A stretch of DNA of 58,736 nucleotides from Comamonadaceae bacterium (GTDB lineage Bacteria; Pseudomonadota; Gammaproteobacteria; Burkholderiales; Burkholderiaceae_C). Where the stretch lies: NCBI GenBank assembly GCA_947446885.1, contig CANFHZ010000002.1, positions 1-58,736 of the forward strand. The letters are read 5' to 3'. The notes under the pieces were generated by a model, which was not told the origin of the DNA, did no database searches, and worked only from the letters and a program-made list of their open reading frames with translations. Positions 11,749 to 20,917 of the stretch are shown here, in pieces; the stretch's first letter is position 1, and the number at the start of each line of letters is the position of its first letter. A program made the translations under genes and the position numbers.

Positions 11749-12302
11749 TGCGGGCGGCCCCTGTGTTTGATGCTGCCGTTTTGGCTAAGGCCAGTCCGGT
11801 GCGGGTTTTATTGCTGGACGTGGACGGTGTCCTGACCAACGGCGGTTTGTATTTTGCTGCCGAGGGCGAATCGCTCAAGTGCTTCAACACCCTCGATGGG
11901 CATGGCCTGAAGCTCTTGCAACGCGCAGGCATCACGCCGGCTGTCGTGACCGGGCGCGGTTCAGCTGCGCTGCGCACGCGCCTGGCCGCACTGGGCGTAG
12001 TTCATGCCCGTTTTGACACTGAAGACAAAGCCCCCGCTGCCGAGGCCATTCTGGCCGAATTGGGACTCGACTGGAGCCAGGCCGCTGCCATGGGCGACGA
12101 CTGGCCGGATCTGCCCATGATGCAGCGCGCTGCCCTGCGCTGTGCGCCGCCTAACGCCCATGCCGAGGTACTGTCCCGGGCTGACTTCATCACCCGTGCA
12201 CGCGGTGGCGAAGGCGCTGTGCGCGAGGTCTGTGATGTGTTGTTGACCGCCTGCGGCGCGTACCAGACCATGATTGCCGGTTACACGGGCGGGACTTTGT
12301 GA
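11748..12302 (+). CDS. kdsC: 3-deoxy-manno-octulosonate-8-phosphate phosphatase
   Basis: A 184-residue HAD-superfamily phosphatase. Motif I DVDGVLTNGG carries the catalytic aspartates, followed by KCFNTLDGHG, VTGRGS (motif II region) and GDDWPDLPMM (motif IV). It hydrolyses Kdo-8-phosphate to Kdo. The ATG at 11748 overlaps the kdsD stop (TGATG), so translation is probably coupled; a longer start upstream lies inside kdsD and is unlikely. The stop overlaps the lptC start. Confidence 0.93.
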   Translation: MRAAPVFDAAVLAKASPVRVLLLDVDGVLTNGGLYFAAEGESLKCFNTLDGHGLKLLQRAGITPAVVTGRGSAALRTRLAALGVVHARFDTEDKAPAAEAILAELGLDWSQAAAMGDDWPDLPMMQRAALRCAPPNAHAEVLSRADFITRARGGEGAVREVCDVLLTACGAYQTMIAGYTGGTL

Positions 12303-12910
12303 TGGCGCGCTTGTGGTACCGGCTTACGCTGTATTTGCCCGTGGGCTTGATGGCGGTGCTGGCACTGATCAGCTACTGGCTGGTGCGCACCGCGCCTGCC
12401 CCCCAGCAGGGCGTAACGGTGGTGTTGGCAAGCACCGCGCCAGACTATTTTTTAGAACGCTTTACCGCCCAGTCTTTTACTCCTGATGGCCGCGTCGCGC
12501 GGCAGGTTCAGGGCGAGCGGGGGCGGCATTTCGCCGACAGCAAATGGACCGGTATCGACGGGTTCAAAGCCCAGACCTACGGCAAAGGTGCGGATGTGCT
12601 GTTCGCCCAGGCCCAGCACAGCCTGAGCAATGAAGACGCGTCGGAGTTCCAGCTGCGGGGTGATGCGCAGGTGCTGCGTCCGGCGCTGGATGTGCCGGGC
12701 CAGCCGTCCCGGCCGCGGGCGCTGTACCGCAGTGAGTTTCTGCATGTTTTTACCCAGACCGAAATCGCCAAGTCCCATCTGCCGGTCGAAATTGAATACG
12801 GCAGGCACCGTTTTGCTGCCGACGCCATGGTCTACGACAACGTCGCCCAAACCCTGGAACTCAAGGGCCGGGTGAAAGCCGATTTCGCGCCGCCACCGCC
12901 CAAACGCTAA
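12302..12910 (+). CDS. lptC: LPS export protein LptC
   Basis: A 202-residue bitopic protein with one N-terminal membrane segment (LTLYLPVGLMAVLALISYWLV) and a periplasmic beta-rich domain, as in LptC, which passes lipopolysaccharide from the LptBFG complex to LptA. Sequence conservation in this family is low, so the call rests on topology, size and position after kdsD-kdsC. The ATG at 12302 overlaps the kdsC stop; a GTG one codon earlier is possible. lptA and lptB are expected next but are absent, replaced by convergent pgi. Confidence 0.85.
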   Translation: MARLWYRLTLYLPVGLMAVLALISYWLVRTAPAPQQGVTVVLASTAPDYFLERFTAQSFTPDGRVARQVQGERGRHFADSKWTGIDGFKAQTYGKGADVLFAQAQHSLSNEDASEFQLRGDAQVLRPALDVPGQPSRPRALYRSEFLHVFTQTEIAKSHLPVEIEYGRHRFAADAMVYDNVAQTLELKGRVKADFAPPPPKR

Positions 12911-12943
12911 AGGCTTGGACCCAGCCCGTACGGGCTCAAGCCT
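12911..12943. terminator. Nested inverted repeat between lptC and pgi
   Basis: Directly after the lptC stop, AGGCTTG (12911-12917) pairs with CAAGCCT (12937-12943), and inside it AGCCCG (12923-12928) pairs with CGGGCT (12931-12936). It spans the convergent 3' ends of lptC and pgi and could act as a bidirectional terminator. A clear T-run is missing on both sides, so the call is tentative. Confidence 0.35.
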
Positions 12944-14492
12944 GGCGCAACATCGCCAGTAATCCGGCGGTTGATGCGTCCAGCCCGCTGGCGTCGCCGC
13001 TGCGCATGCGCGGCGCAATGTCCTTGGCCAGCACCTTGCCCAGCTCTACGCCCCACTGGTCAAAACTGTTAATGCCCCACAGCGCGCCGCTGACAAAAAC
13101 CCGATGCTCTTGCAAGGCGATCAAGGCGCCCAGCGCAGCGGGTGTCAGGTCGTCCAGAACCAGCATGGTGCTGGGTCGGTTGCCCGGGAAATGCTTGTGG
13201 CCGCCGCTGTCTGCCTTGCCTTGCATCAGCGCCTGCGCCTGCGCCAGCACATTGGCCAGCAGCAAATCGTGGTGACCTTGCAGCGTGTGCCGGGCTTTTT
13301 TCACCGCCACAAATTCCACCGGCACCACATCGGTTCCCTGGTGCAGCATCTGAAAGTAGGCGTGCTGCCCGTTGGTGCCGGACTCCCCCCAGGGCACCGG
13401 CGATGTTCCGAAGGGCAGGGCCGCGCCGCTGGCGTCGACCCGCTTGCCGTTGCTCTCCATCTCCAGCTGCTGCAGGTAGGCGGGCAGGCGGCGTAGCGCG
13501 CTGTGGTAGGGCGCGACCGAGCGGCTGCTGAAACGGTGGAAGTTGCGGTACCAGACATCCAGCAAGCCCATGCGCACGGGCAGGTTCTGTGCCAGCGGCG
13601 CGCTGCGGAAATGTCCATCCATGGCGTGCGCACCGGCCAGAAATTCGCGGAACCCGGCGGCGCCAATCGCCATGGCGATGGGCAGCCCGATCGCTGACCA
13701 CAGCGAGTAACGCCCGCCCACCCAGTCCCAGAAGCCGAAGGTGGTGTCAATGCCAAAGTCTTTGGCCGCCGTCACGTTGGTGGTCAATGCCGCAAAGTGG
13801 CGGGCGATGTCCGTGCCGCCCTGGGTGGTGAACCATGCTTTGGCCGAGGCCGCATTGGTCATGGTCTCGATGGTGGTGAAGGTTTTGCTGGCAATCAAAA
13901 ACAGCGTGTGCGCGGGCTGCAGGCGCGCCAACGTGCTGGCCAGTTCGTGGCCATCCACATTGCTGACAAAGTGGAAGCACTTGCCAGGGTGGGTAAAAGC
14001 CTGCAAGGCGAGCACCGCCATTTGCGGCCCTAGATCCGAGCCGCCGATGCCGATATTGACGATGTCGGTGATCGCGTCGTCCGCGCGGACCTGCTCTGCA
14101 TAGGCCAGCATGGCGTCCAGCGTGCTGTGGACTTTGGCCAGCTCCTGGGCCTCCAATGCACTGGCGGTGGGCGCACCGGCTGGCGTGCGCAGCAGCACAT
14201 GCCAGACCGCGCGCTGCTCGGTGTTGTTGATGGCGGCACCGGCAAACATCGCGTCGCGGTGCGCTGCCACGCCGCACTGTTCAGCCAAGTCCAGCAGCAT
14301 CTGCGCAGTGGCTTCGTCGACCAGGTTTTTGGACAGGTCGCCAAACACATAAGGCGCTTGCTGGCTGAAGCGGCCAAAGCGTTGGGGATCGGCGGCAAAT
14401 GCCTCGCGCAAGTCGAAGGTCCGGCCATGGGTGTCAAAAGCAGTTTGCAGGGCGGCCCAGGCGGGCGCGCGGTCGCAGCGCAGTCGGGTCAT
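12936..14492 (-). CDS. pgi: Glucose-6-phosphate isomerase
   Basis: A 518-residue Pgi that interconverts glucose 6-phosphate and fructose 6-phosphate. Family signatures are visible: the NIGIGGSDLGPQM segment, SKTFTTIET, the catalytic-region GESGTNGQHAYFQ, and the C-terminal INSFDQWGVELGK. It is encoded 35 bases downstream of tal on the minus strand, so tal-pgi form an operon linking the pentose phosphate pathway and glycolysis, opposite zwf-hexR. Confidence 0.97.
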   Translation of the reverse strand: MTRLRCDRAPAWAALQTAFDTHGRTFDLREAFAADPQRFGRFSQQAPYVFGDLSKNLVDEATAQMLLDLAEQCGVAAHRDAMFAGAAINNTEQRAVWHVLLRTPAGAPTASALEAQELAKVHSTLDAMLAYAEQVRADDAITDIVNIGIGGSDLGPQMAVLALQAFTHPGKCFHFVSNVDGHELASTLARLQPAHTLFLIASKTFTTIETMTNAASAKAWFTTQGGTDIARHFAALTTNVTAAKDFGIDTTFGFWDWVGGRYSLWSAIGLPIAMAIGAAGFREFLAGAHAMDGHFRSAPLAQNLPVRMGLLDVWYRNFHRFSSRSVAPYHSALRRLPAYLQQLEMESNGKRVDASGAALPFGTSPVPWGESGTNGQHAYFQMLHQGTDVVPVEFVAVKKARHTLQGHHDLLLANVLAQAQALMQGKADSGGHKHFPGNRPSTMLVLDDLTPAALGALIALQEHRVFVSGALWGINSFDQWGVELGKVLAKDIAPRMRSGDASGLDASTAGLLAMLRQA

Positions 14493-14527
14493 GGCGGTGT
14501 TCCTATGGTTGGTTGAACGCGCGCGCT

Positions 14528-15475
14528 TCAGGCGGCCAGCAGCAGCTTTTCCAGCTTGACCGCGTCCACGCAGAACGCGCGTATGCCTTCGGCTAATTTT
14601 TCGGTGGCCATCGCGTCTTCGTTCAGGGCAAAGCGGAAGCCCGCCTCGTCATAGTGAACCGCTGCAATGTCCATGGACTTGGCGGCCGGCGCATGCAAGC
14701 GGGCATGTAAGGGCGCGTCACTGGCTGCCAGACTGGCCAGCAAGTCCGGGCTGATGGTGAGCAGGTCGCAACCGGCCAGCGCGGTGATTTGTCCGGCGTT
14801 GCGAAAGCTCGCGCCCATCACCTCGGTGGCGATGCCATGGTGTTTGTAGTAGTTGTAAATCTGCACCACAGAGCGCACGCCCGGGTCGTTTTCGGCGGCG
14901 TTGTCCGCCTCGACCCAGGAGGCACCTGCAGACTTTTTGTACCAGTCATAAATCCGGCCCACGAAGGGCGAGATCAGCTGCACCCGGGCCTGCCCACAGG
15001 CCACGGCCTGGCAAAAAGCAAACAGGAGCGTCAGGTTGGTGCGTATGCCTGCCTGCTGTAACTGCGCGGCAGCCTGAATGCCTTCCCAGGTGGCGGCCAC
15101 CTTGATCAAGACCCGCTCCTTGGCAATGCCCTGGGCCTGGTACATGGCAATCAGGCGCTGGCCACGGGCAACGGTGGCAGCCGTATCAAAGCTCAGGCGG
15201 GCGTCGACCTCGGTGGACACCCGGCCCGGAATGATGGAGAGAATTTCGCAACCAAAACGCACCAGCAAATGGTCCATCACTTCGTCGAGCGGGCGGCCCC
15301 GGTGGGCGGCCACTGCCGCGCTGAGCAGCGGCGCGTAGTCGGGTTTTTGCACCGCCTTCAGTATCAGCGACGGGTTGGTGGTGGCGTCTTGGGGCTGGAA
15401 GGCGCTGAGTTGTTTGAAGTCGCCGGTGTCGGCTACCACGGTGGTGTATTGCTTCAGTGCGTCGAGCTGGTTCAT
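14528..15475 (-). CDS. tal: Transaldolase
   Basis: A 315-residue transaldolase of the TalA/TalB type, transferring dihydroxyacetone units between sugar phosphates in the pentose phosphate pathway. The Schiff-base lysine lies in [20 protein letters not shown] and the [11 protein letters not shown] segment are diagnostic. The ATG at 15475 gives the family N-terminus [20 protein letters not shown]; an in-frame codon four residues upstream is less likely. It is first in tal-pgi, with a shared control region to zwf. Confidence 0.95.
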   Translation of the reverse strand: MNQLDALKQYTTVVADTGDFKQLSAFQPQDATTNPSLILKAVQKPDYAPLLSAAVAAHRGRPLDEVMDHLLVRFGCEILSIIPGRVSTEVDARLSFDTAATVARGQRLIAMYQAQGIAKERVLIKVAATWEGIQAAAQLQQAGIRTNLTLLFAFCQAVACGQARVQLISPFVGRIYDWYKKSAGASWVEADNAAENDPGVRSVVQIYNYYKHHGIATEVMGASFRNAGQITALAGCDLLTISPDLLASLAASDAPLHARLHAPAAKSMDIAAVHYDEAGFRFALNEDAMATEKLAEGIRAFCVDAVKLEKLLLAA

Positions 15476-15551
15476 AGCGGTCCTCAATTATTCAAAGGTT
15501 GATAGTTCCAACATGCCGGAGACTGAAAAATCCGCGCCCGCGTGAAACAAA

Positions 15552-15580
15552 GTTACAATAATTTAGCAAAATTCTGTAAC
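15552..15580. promoter_or_regulatory. Candidate HexR operator between tal and zwf
   Basis: A 29-base imperfect palindrome with outer arms GTTACA (15552-15557) and TGTAAC (15575-15580) lies in the AT-rich 128-base gap between divergent tal and zwf; 10 of 14 positions per arm match. HexR, encoded directly downstream of zwf, belongs to the RpiR family, whose proteobacterial HexR members bind AT-rich palindromes with TGTAA/TTACA-like half sites near zwf. The palindrome is seen; the assignment is inference. Confidence 0.5.
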
Positions 15581-15603
15581 CACAATTCTATTCCCGTCTC
15601 ATT

Positions 15604-17064
15604 ATGAGCTTTGATCTTGTTCTTTTCGGCGGTACCGGCGACTTGGTATGGCGCAAACTCATGCCTGCTTTGTTCCAGGCCTTTCGCCACGGCACGCTCC
15701 CCGAGGACGGCCGCATCATCGGCATCGGGCGCGACAAGCACAGCCACGCGCAATACCGCGCACTGATTAAAGAGCGCTTTGACAAAGTGGAGTTGGCCAA
15801 ACGCCCCAGCGCCGAGGAGTTCGCCCGCTTTGCCGCGCTGCTTGAATTTGTTCCCATGGATTTGTCCAAGCCTGCCGACTATGCGGCGCTGTCCGAAACG
15901 CTCAATGCGCGTGCCGCCAAAACGGTGGTGATGTACGTGGCCACCGCGCCCTCGCTCTTCACCACCGTGTGCGAGCAGCTCGCTGCCGTGGGTTTGAACG
16001 CTCCCCATATCCGTGTGGTGCTGGAAAAGCCGCTGGGCCATGACTTGGCCAGCAATCGGGCCATCAACCAGACGGTACGGCGCTACTTTGAAGAAAACCA
16101 GGTTTTCCGCATCGACCACTATCTGGGCAAACCGGCGGTGCAAAACCTGTTTGCGCTGCGCTTTGGCAATGCCTTGTTTGAGCCGCTGTGGCGGCGCGAG
16201 CACATCGCCAACATCCAGATCACGATTGCGGAAGATTTGGGTGTGGAAAGCCGGGGCGGTTTTTATGAAACTACCGGCGCCTTGCGCGACATGGTGCAAA
16301 ACCATGCCCTGCAATTGCTGTGTGCCATTGGCATGGAGCCGCCCATCAACGCCCACGCTGATGCAATCCGTGACGAAAAGCTCAAAGTTTTGCGCTCGCT
16401 CAAGCCCTGGACCGCACAAAGTCTGGCCAGTGACGTGGTACGCGGCCAGTACAGCAAGGGAACGGCGGGTGGCATCGCCGTTCCGGGTTACCGTGAAGAG
16501 GCCGGGGTGAATCCGCACAGCCAGACCGAAACCTTCGTGGCCCTGCGCACCGAGATTGCCAACTGGCGCTGGGCTGGTGTGCCCTTCTATATCCGCACCG
16601 GCAAGCGTCTGGCCGGGCGTGATGCCCGCATCGTGGTCAATTTCCGGCCCACACCGCACGCCATCTTCAACGCCCCGGCTAGCAGTGCCAACAAGTTGGT
16701 CATCCACCTGCAACCCAAAGACGGCCTAGAGCTGCATTTGCTGGCGCAGGGGCAGGCGGGTCGGCAAAGCCGTGCTGCTGCCGCGCTGGTGCCGGTGCAG
16801 CTGGATTTGGACTTTGACAAGCGTTTCGGCTCCGAGCGGGTCGGTGCCTACGAGCGTCTGCTGCTCGATGTGATTGGCGGACGCCTCAACCTGTTTGTGC
16901 GCAGCGACGAACAAGAAGAGGCCTGGCGCTGGGTCGAGCCGCTGATTCAACACTGGGCGGCTGATTCCCAGGGCCCGCGCCCCTATGCGGCGGGCAGCTG
17001 GGGACCCAGCGCTTCCAGCGCCATGATTGCCCGTGATGGCCACTGCTGGGCCGAAGAGTCTTAA
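15604..17064 (+). CDS. zwf: Glucose-6-phosphate 1-dehydrogenase
   Basis: A 486-residue enzyme that oxidises glucose 6-phosphate with NAD(P)+, entering the oxidative pentose phosphate or Entner-Doudoroff route. The nucleotide-binding motif GGTGDLVWRKL lies at the N-terminus, and the substrate site RIDHYLGK with its lysine and histidine is intact. ATG 15604 matches the family start. hexR follows after 5 bases, so the two are co-transcribed. No edd or eda is visible nearby. Confidence 0.97.
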   Translation: MSFDLVLFGGTGDLVWRKLMPALFQAFRHGTLPEDGRIIGIGRDKHSHAQYRALIKERFDKVELAKRPSAEEFARFAALLEFVPMDLSKPADYAALSETLNARAAKTVVMYVATAPSLFTTVCEQLAAVGLNAPHIRVVLEKPLGHDLASNRAINQTVRRYFEENQVFRIDHYLGKPAVQNLFALRFGNALFEPLWRREHIANIQITIAEDLGVESRGGFYETTGALRDMVQNHALQLLCAIGMEPPINAHADAIRDEKLKVLRSLKPWTAQSLASDVVRGQYSKGTAGGIAVPGYREEAGVNPHSQTETFVALRTEIANWRWAGVPFYIRTGKRLAGRDARIVVNFRPTPHAIFNAPASSANKLVIHLQPKDGLELHLLAQGQAGRQSRAAAALVPVQLDLDFDKRFGSERVGAYERLLLDVIGGRLNLFVRSDEQEEAWRWVEPLIQHWAADSQGPRPYAAGSWGPSASSAMIARDGHCWAEES

Positions 17065-17069
17065 AAACC

Positions 17070-17918
17070 ATGCTCGACCGCGTCCAGGCTTGTTTGCCTT
17101 CCTTGGCACCCGCAGAACAGCGTGTGGCCAAACTGTGCCTGGCCGACCCCCGGGCCTTCACCATGCTGCCGGTGGCCCAGCTCGCCGACCGGGCCCATGT
17201 GAGCAAACCCACGGTAGTGCGTTTTTGCCGTAGCGTGGGCTACAACGGTCTGGCTGATTTCAAGCAAAAGCTGGCTGGCACGGTGAACGAGGGCGTGCCC
17301 TTTATCCACCGCAGTGTGGACGCGGACGACAAGACGGCAGATGTACTCGTCAAGGTTATCGACAACACCGTGGCGGCGTTTTTGAAATACCGCAACGAGG
17401 CCAGCAGCAAGCAGATTGAACGCGCCGTGGAGGCGCTGGTGGCGGCCTTCAAGAATGGCCGGCAGGTGCAGTTTTTCGGTGTTGGCAACTCCGGCATCGT
17501 GGCGCAGGATGCGCAGCACAAATTTTTCCGCCTTGGCTTGCACAGCACCGCGTACAGCGACGGACATATGCAGGTGATGAGCGCCTCCATTCTGCAAGCG
17601 GGTGACTGCGTGCTCATCATCAGCAACTCCGGCCGCACCCGTGATCTGATGGACGCCTGCGACATTGCACGTAAGAACGGCGCAACGACCATCGTCCTGA
17701 CCGCCAGCGGATCGCCCCTGGCCAGCGCCGGGCAGATCCATCTCAGCGCCGACCACCCCGAGGGTTTTGACCGCTACAGCCCCATGGTCTCGCGCCTGTT
17801 GCATCTGCTGATCATCGACGTTCTGGCTACCACGGTCGCCTTGCGCATTGGCGGCAGCATCGTGCAGCCCATGCTCAGCAGCATGAAAAACAATTTGCGC
17901 AGCAAACGCTACGCCTGA
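17070..17918 (+). CDS. hexR: HexR-type RpiR-family transcriptional regulator
   Basis: A 282-residue regulator with an N-terminal RpiR helix-turn-helix domain (APAEQRVAKLCLADP, VSKPTVVRFCRSVGYNGLADFKQKL) and a C-terminal SIS sugar-phosphate-binding domain (FFGVGNSGIVAQDAQHKFFRLG, LIISNSGRTRDLMDA). HexR homologues repress glucose catabolism genes and release DNA when they bind a sugar-acid phosphate. Its position behind zwf and the palindrome upstream of zwf support autoregulation of zwf-hexR and perhaps control of tal-pgi. Another RpiR regulator remains possible. Confidence 0.88.
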   Translation: MLDRVQACLPSLAPAEQRVAKLCLADPRAFTMLPVAQLADRAHVSKPTVVRFCRSVGYNGLADFKQKLAGTVNEGVPFIHRSVDADDKTADVLVKVIDNTVAAFLKYRNEASSKQIERAVEALVAAFKNGRQVQFFGVGNSGIVAQDAQHKFFRLGLHSTAYSDGHMQVMSASILQAGDCVLIISNSGRTRDLMDACDIARKNGATTIVLTASGSPLASAGQIHLSADHPEGFDRYSPMVSRLLHLLIIDVLATTVALRIGGSIVQPMLSSMKNNLRSKRYA

Positions 17919-17959
17919 ACACGCGGCCCGGCTGCGCCTGCCTGACCCATAATTTGCCG

Positions 17960-19219
17960 ATGCAAACCTACCTCGTCGGCGGTGCCGTGCGTGATGCTTT
18001 GATGGGCCTACCCGTTCAGGATCGCGACTGGGTGGTGGTCGGCAGCACGCCGCAAGCGCTGCTGGACGCGGGATTCACCCCGGTGGGCCGCGACTTTCCG
18101 GTTTTTTTGCATCCCACCACCCGCGAGGAATACGCGCTGGCCCGTACCGAGCGCAAGACCGCGCCCGGTTACCGGGGTTTTGCGGTGCATGCTGACGCGT
18201 CAGTCACCCTGGAGCAGGATCTGGGGCGGCGTGATCTGACCATCAACGCCATGGCGGTTGCCGCCCACGATCTGCGCCCCGACGGAAGCTTTGATCCGGC
18301 TTGCGTCGTCGATCCGCTGGGTGGCATCGCCGACCTGCAAACCCAAACCTTGCGCCACTGCACGGAGGCGTTCCGCGAGGATCCGGTGCGCATCCTGCGG
18401 CTGGCCCGCTTTGCGGCCCGGTTCGCGCAGTTTCAGACCGCCCCGGCCACTGCCGCGCTGATGTGCGACATGGTGCATGCCGGTGAAGTCGGCACGCTGG
18501 TTCCCGAGCGGGTCTGGTCCGAGCTGGCCACGGGCTTGATGGAGGCGCAACCGCAGCGCATGTTTGAGTCGCTGCGGGCCTGCGGCGCTTTGCAGTCGCT
18601 GCTGCCTGAAGTCGACGCCATGTGGGGCGTGCCGCAAAGTGCCGAGCACCATCCTGAAATCGACACGGGTGTGCACGTGATGATGGTGCTGCAGCAAGCC
18701 GCTGCTGCAGCCGCACCGCTGGAGGTGCGCTGGGCCTGCCTCATGCATGACCTGGGCAAAGCCACTACGCCGCAGGCTGTGCTGCCACGCCACATTGGCC
18801 ATGAGGGGCCCAGCGTGCAGCTCGCCCGCCAGGTCGCCCGCCGCCTGCGCGTGCCCACGGCCTGCGCCGAGTTGGCTGAGGTGGTGGCGCGGGAACACGG
18901 GAATATCCACCGCAGTGGCGAGTTGGGGGCAGCCGCGCTGCTGCGCCTGCTGGAGCGCTGCGATGCCCTGCGCCAACCGGCACGCTTCGCGCGGGTGGTG
19001 CAGGCTTGTGCCTGCGATGCCCGGGGTCGCTTGCAGCGGGAGGACAGTCCCTACCCGCAGGCGCAGCGGCTGCTGCAGGCATTGGAGGCAGCGCGCGCGG
19101 TGGCGACCGATGCGCTTGCCGCGCGGGCCATCGCAGACGGTGCCCAGGGTGCTGCGATCGGCGCAGTGGTGGCACAGGCCCGCGAGACCGCCATTGCACG
19201 TGCGCTGCCCCTTGGCTAG
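17960..19219 (+). CDS. cca: Multifunctional CCA-adding tRNA nucleotidyltransferase
   Basis: A 419-residue class II CCA enzyme that adds or repairs the 3' CCA of tRNA. The N-terminus MQTYLVGGAVRDALMGLP has the GGxVRD nucleotidyltransferase motif and RDWVVVG the catalytic acidic region. The middle has RRDLTINAMA and EDPVRILRLARFAARF, and the C-terminal half contains an HD phosphohydrolase domain (CLMHDLGK, EHHPEIDTG) typical of the proteobacterial multifunctional form. ATG 17960 is chosen; a TTG two codons upstream is less likely. Confidence 0.96.
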   Translation: MQTYLVGGAVRDALMGLPVQDRDWVVVGSTPQALLDAGFTPVGRDFPVFLHPTTREEYALARTERKTAPGYRGFAVHADASVTLEQDLGRRDLTINAMAVAAHDLRPDGSFDPACVVDPLGGIADLQTQTLRHCTEAFREDPVRILRLARFAARFAQFQTAPATAALMCDMVHAGEVGTLVPERVWSELATGLMEAQPQRMFESLRACGALQSLLPEVDAMWGVPQSAEHHPEIDTGVHVMMVLQQAAAAAAPLEVRWACLMHDLGKATTPQAVLPRHIGHEGPSVQLARQVARRLRVPTACAELAEVVAREHGNIHRSGELGAAALLRLLERCDALRQPARFARVVQACACDARGRLQREDSPYPQAQRLLQALEAARAVATDALAARAIADGAQGAAIGAVVAQARETAIARALPLG

Positions 19220-19322
19220 ATGCGGGCTGCGGTAAGCGGCAGACCTACAATGATTCGGGCTTGCGCGCCAAGCGGCGGGCGCATGGTGATGCCGTAGTGT
19301 TTTTGTTCACGAGGTGGGTCTT

Positions 19323-19811
19323 ATGTCTGTGAAACGTGTATGCGGTGCCGGTTTGCTGATGCTGGTCTTGGCTGCTGGTGCCGGGGCGGGCGATTGGGAG
19401 GACGGTTATGCCGACTACCAGCGTCGCGATTTTTCCGCTGCCGTCAAAAAGTGGCGCAATGTGGCTGAGGCGGGCAACCCGAACGCACAGTCGCTGCTCG
19501 GTGAGATGTATGCCTTCGGCCAAGGCGTGCCGCTGAATTACCCGGAGGCGATCCGCTGGCTGCGCATGGCCGCGGCCCAAGGGGTTGCGAAGGCGCATTA
19601 CAAATTGGGCTCCATGTATGAAAAAGGCCACGGGTTTGAAAAGAACCCGGCCATGGCGTACCGCTGGTACAGCCTTGCCGATGCCGCCGGTCATCCGGAG
19701 GTCTATAAGGACCGCAAGCGCTTGGCCGCCATGCTCGATGCCAAAGCGATTCAGGATTCCGACCGCTGGGTCGACGCCTGTGTGAAAAGGCTGTACACAG
19801 GTTGTGAGTAG
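19323..19811 (+). CDS. Small exported Sel1-repeat protein
   Basis: A 162-residue protein with a signal peptide (KRVCGAGLLMLVLAAGAGAG) followed by Sel1-type TPR repeats (AQSLLGEMYAFGQGVPLNYPEAIRWLRMAAAQG and one more) and a C-terminal cysteine pair. It probably sits in the periplasm and mediates protein contacts; the partner is unknown. ATG 19323 follows a GAGGTGGG ribosome binding site; a GTG at 19314 is an alternative. The last 61 bases overlap the end of the convergent membrane-protein gene on the other strand. Confidence 0.7.
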   Translation: MSVKRVCGAGLLMLVLAAGAGAGDWEDGYADYQRRDFSAAVKKWRNVAEAGNPNAQSLLGEMYAFGQGVPLNYPEAIRWLRMAAAQGVAKAHYKLGSMYEKGHGFEKNPAMAYRWYSLADAAGHPEVYKDRKRLAAMLDAKAIQDSDRWVDACVKRLYTGCE

Positions 19812-20917
19812 CGCACCCGCCACTGCGCGCCATAGCCCCCTTGCAAAGGGTGTAACGGGTAACCCTGGATATGGCGCCACAAGGCGTAGTCCGCGCTGTT
19901 GAGCCGTCCTTCACGGGCCAGCGCCTCGAATTGGGCGTGGTCTGTCAAAACCCCGAGATAGCGCACCTGCGCCAGCAGCACTTCAAATTGGGCCACAGCC
20001 TGTTCCGGCTTGCCCAGGATGTATGTCGGGTTGAGTAACTGCAGTGCGAGTTGCGAGGGTGTGTCCGCAGCGTTGTGCTGCATCGTACCCGGCGCATACA
20101 CGTTTGCGGACAGACCCGCAGGGCTGCTGGTTTGCCCCAGCAGCAGGCCCGCAAAAAGCATGAGCAAAAGCAACACGATAACCAGCACGGTGGCTGCTGC
20201 GGGTGTGCTCCACGAGCCCAATCCTTGCGCGGCGAGTGCCCCGCCCGCAGACGCATCCCAGGAAGGCGCGCCGCTAAAGGCTTGCATGGCTCCGTATAGC
20301 GTCAAGGCCAGGGTGCCCAGCGCCAGCGCCAAAGCCAGTGTGACCGGCCACATCCGTCCCGAGATATGCAGCAGCTGCGCTTGGGAGTGCGCCAGCCTGC
20401 GCGAGGGAATCAGCTGCAACAAGCGTATTCCGCGCAAAAAGCGCAGGTCGACAGCAAGCGGCAGCCAGAAGCCAAGAAAAAACGGGATCAGGGTCGCCAG
20501 CTCCAACAGCATGTCCGGCTTGCGCATGCATTCCCAGCGGCGTGCGCGGGCACGCCGGTCCTGCGGGTCTTCCACGCAGCTGTACAGGCGCGCCATGTAG
20601 TCGATGCAAAAAACGCCAGTGGTGAGAGCGTGCAGCAAAAACAGCAAAGGTTCGGGCGCCATGTTGGACGGACTGCGCACCGTATCCACGGTGTACAAAA
20701 AAATCGATATGGCCGCGCAGACACACAGCAGGATGCGCAAAGCGCGCGCTGCGGGCACCCGCGCGGGGTCGGAAAACAGGATGGTGTGCAGTTGTTTGCG
20801 CCAGGTCCGCTGTTCCGGCGCTGACAGGCCTTGTGGCGCAGTCGCAGAGGGGTGCGGGGCAGACGCCGCAGTGGCAAGCGGGGTAGCGGGACTTTTCATG
20901 GCCTCAGAAGTCGACAT
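19751..20917 (-). CDS. Voltage-sensor-like ion channel superfamily membrane protein in the mot operon
   Basis: A 388-residue protein of unknown function. After a Ser/Ala/Pro-rich cytoplasmic stretch come hydrophobic segments near residues 61-78, 91-111, 134-153, 189-213 and 239-261. Residues 157-173 (DLRFLRGIRLLQLIPSR) put arginines at every third position, like the S4 voltage sensor of the Ion_trans superfamily. A selectivity filter such as TVGYG is absent from the loop at 215-238, so it may be a sensor rather than a potassium channel. It is last after motA, motB and a bitopic protein gene; its start overlaps the previous stop by 14 bases. ATG at 20926 or 20899 are alternative starts. Fold is inferred from pattern only. 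Confidence 0.62.
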   Translation of the reverse strand: MSTSEAMKSPATPLATAASAPHPSATAPQGLSAPEQRTWRKQLHTILFSDPARVPAARALRILLCVCAAISIFLYTVDTVRSPSNMAPEPLLFLLHALTTGVFCIDYMARLYSCVEDPQDRRARARRWECMRKPDMLLELATLIPFFLGFWLPLAVDLRFLRGIRLLQLIPSRRLAHSQAQLLHISGRMWPVTLALALALGTLALTLYGAMQAFSGAPSWDASAGGALAAQGLGSWSTPAAATVLVIVLLLLMLFAGLLLGQTSSPAGLSANVYAPGTMQHNAADTPSQLALQLLNPTYILGKPEQAVAQFEVLLAQVRYLGVLTDHAQFEALAREGRLNSADYALWRHIQGYPLHPLQGGYGAQWRVRYSQPVYSLFTQASTQRSES

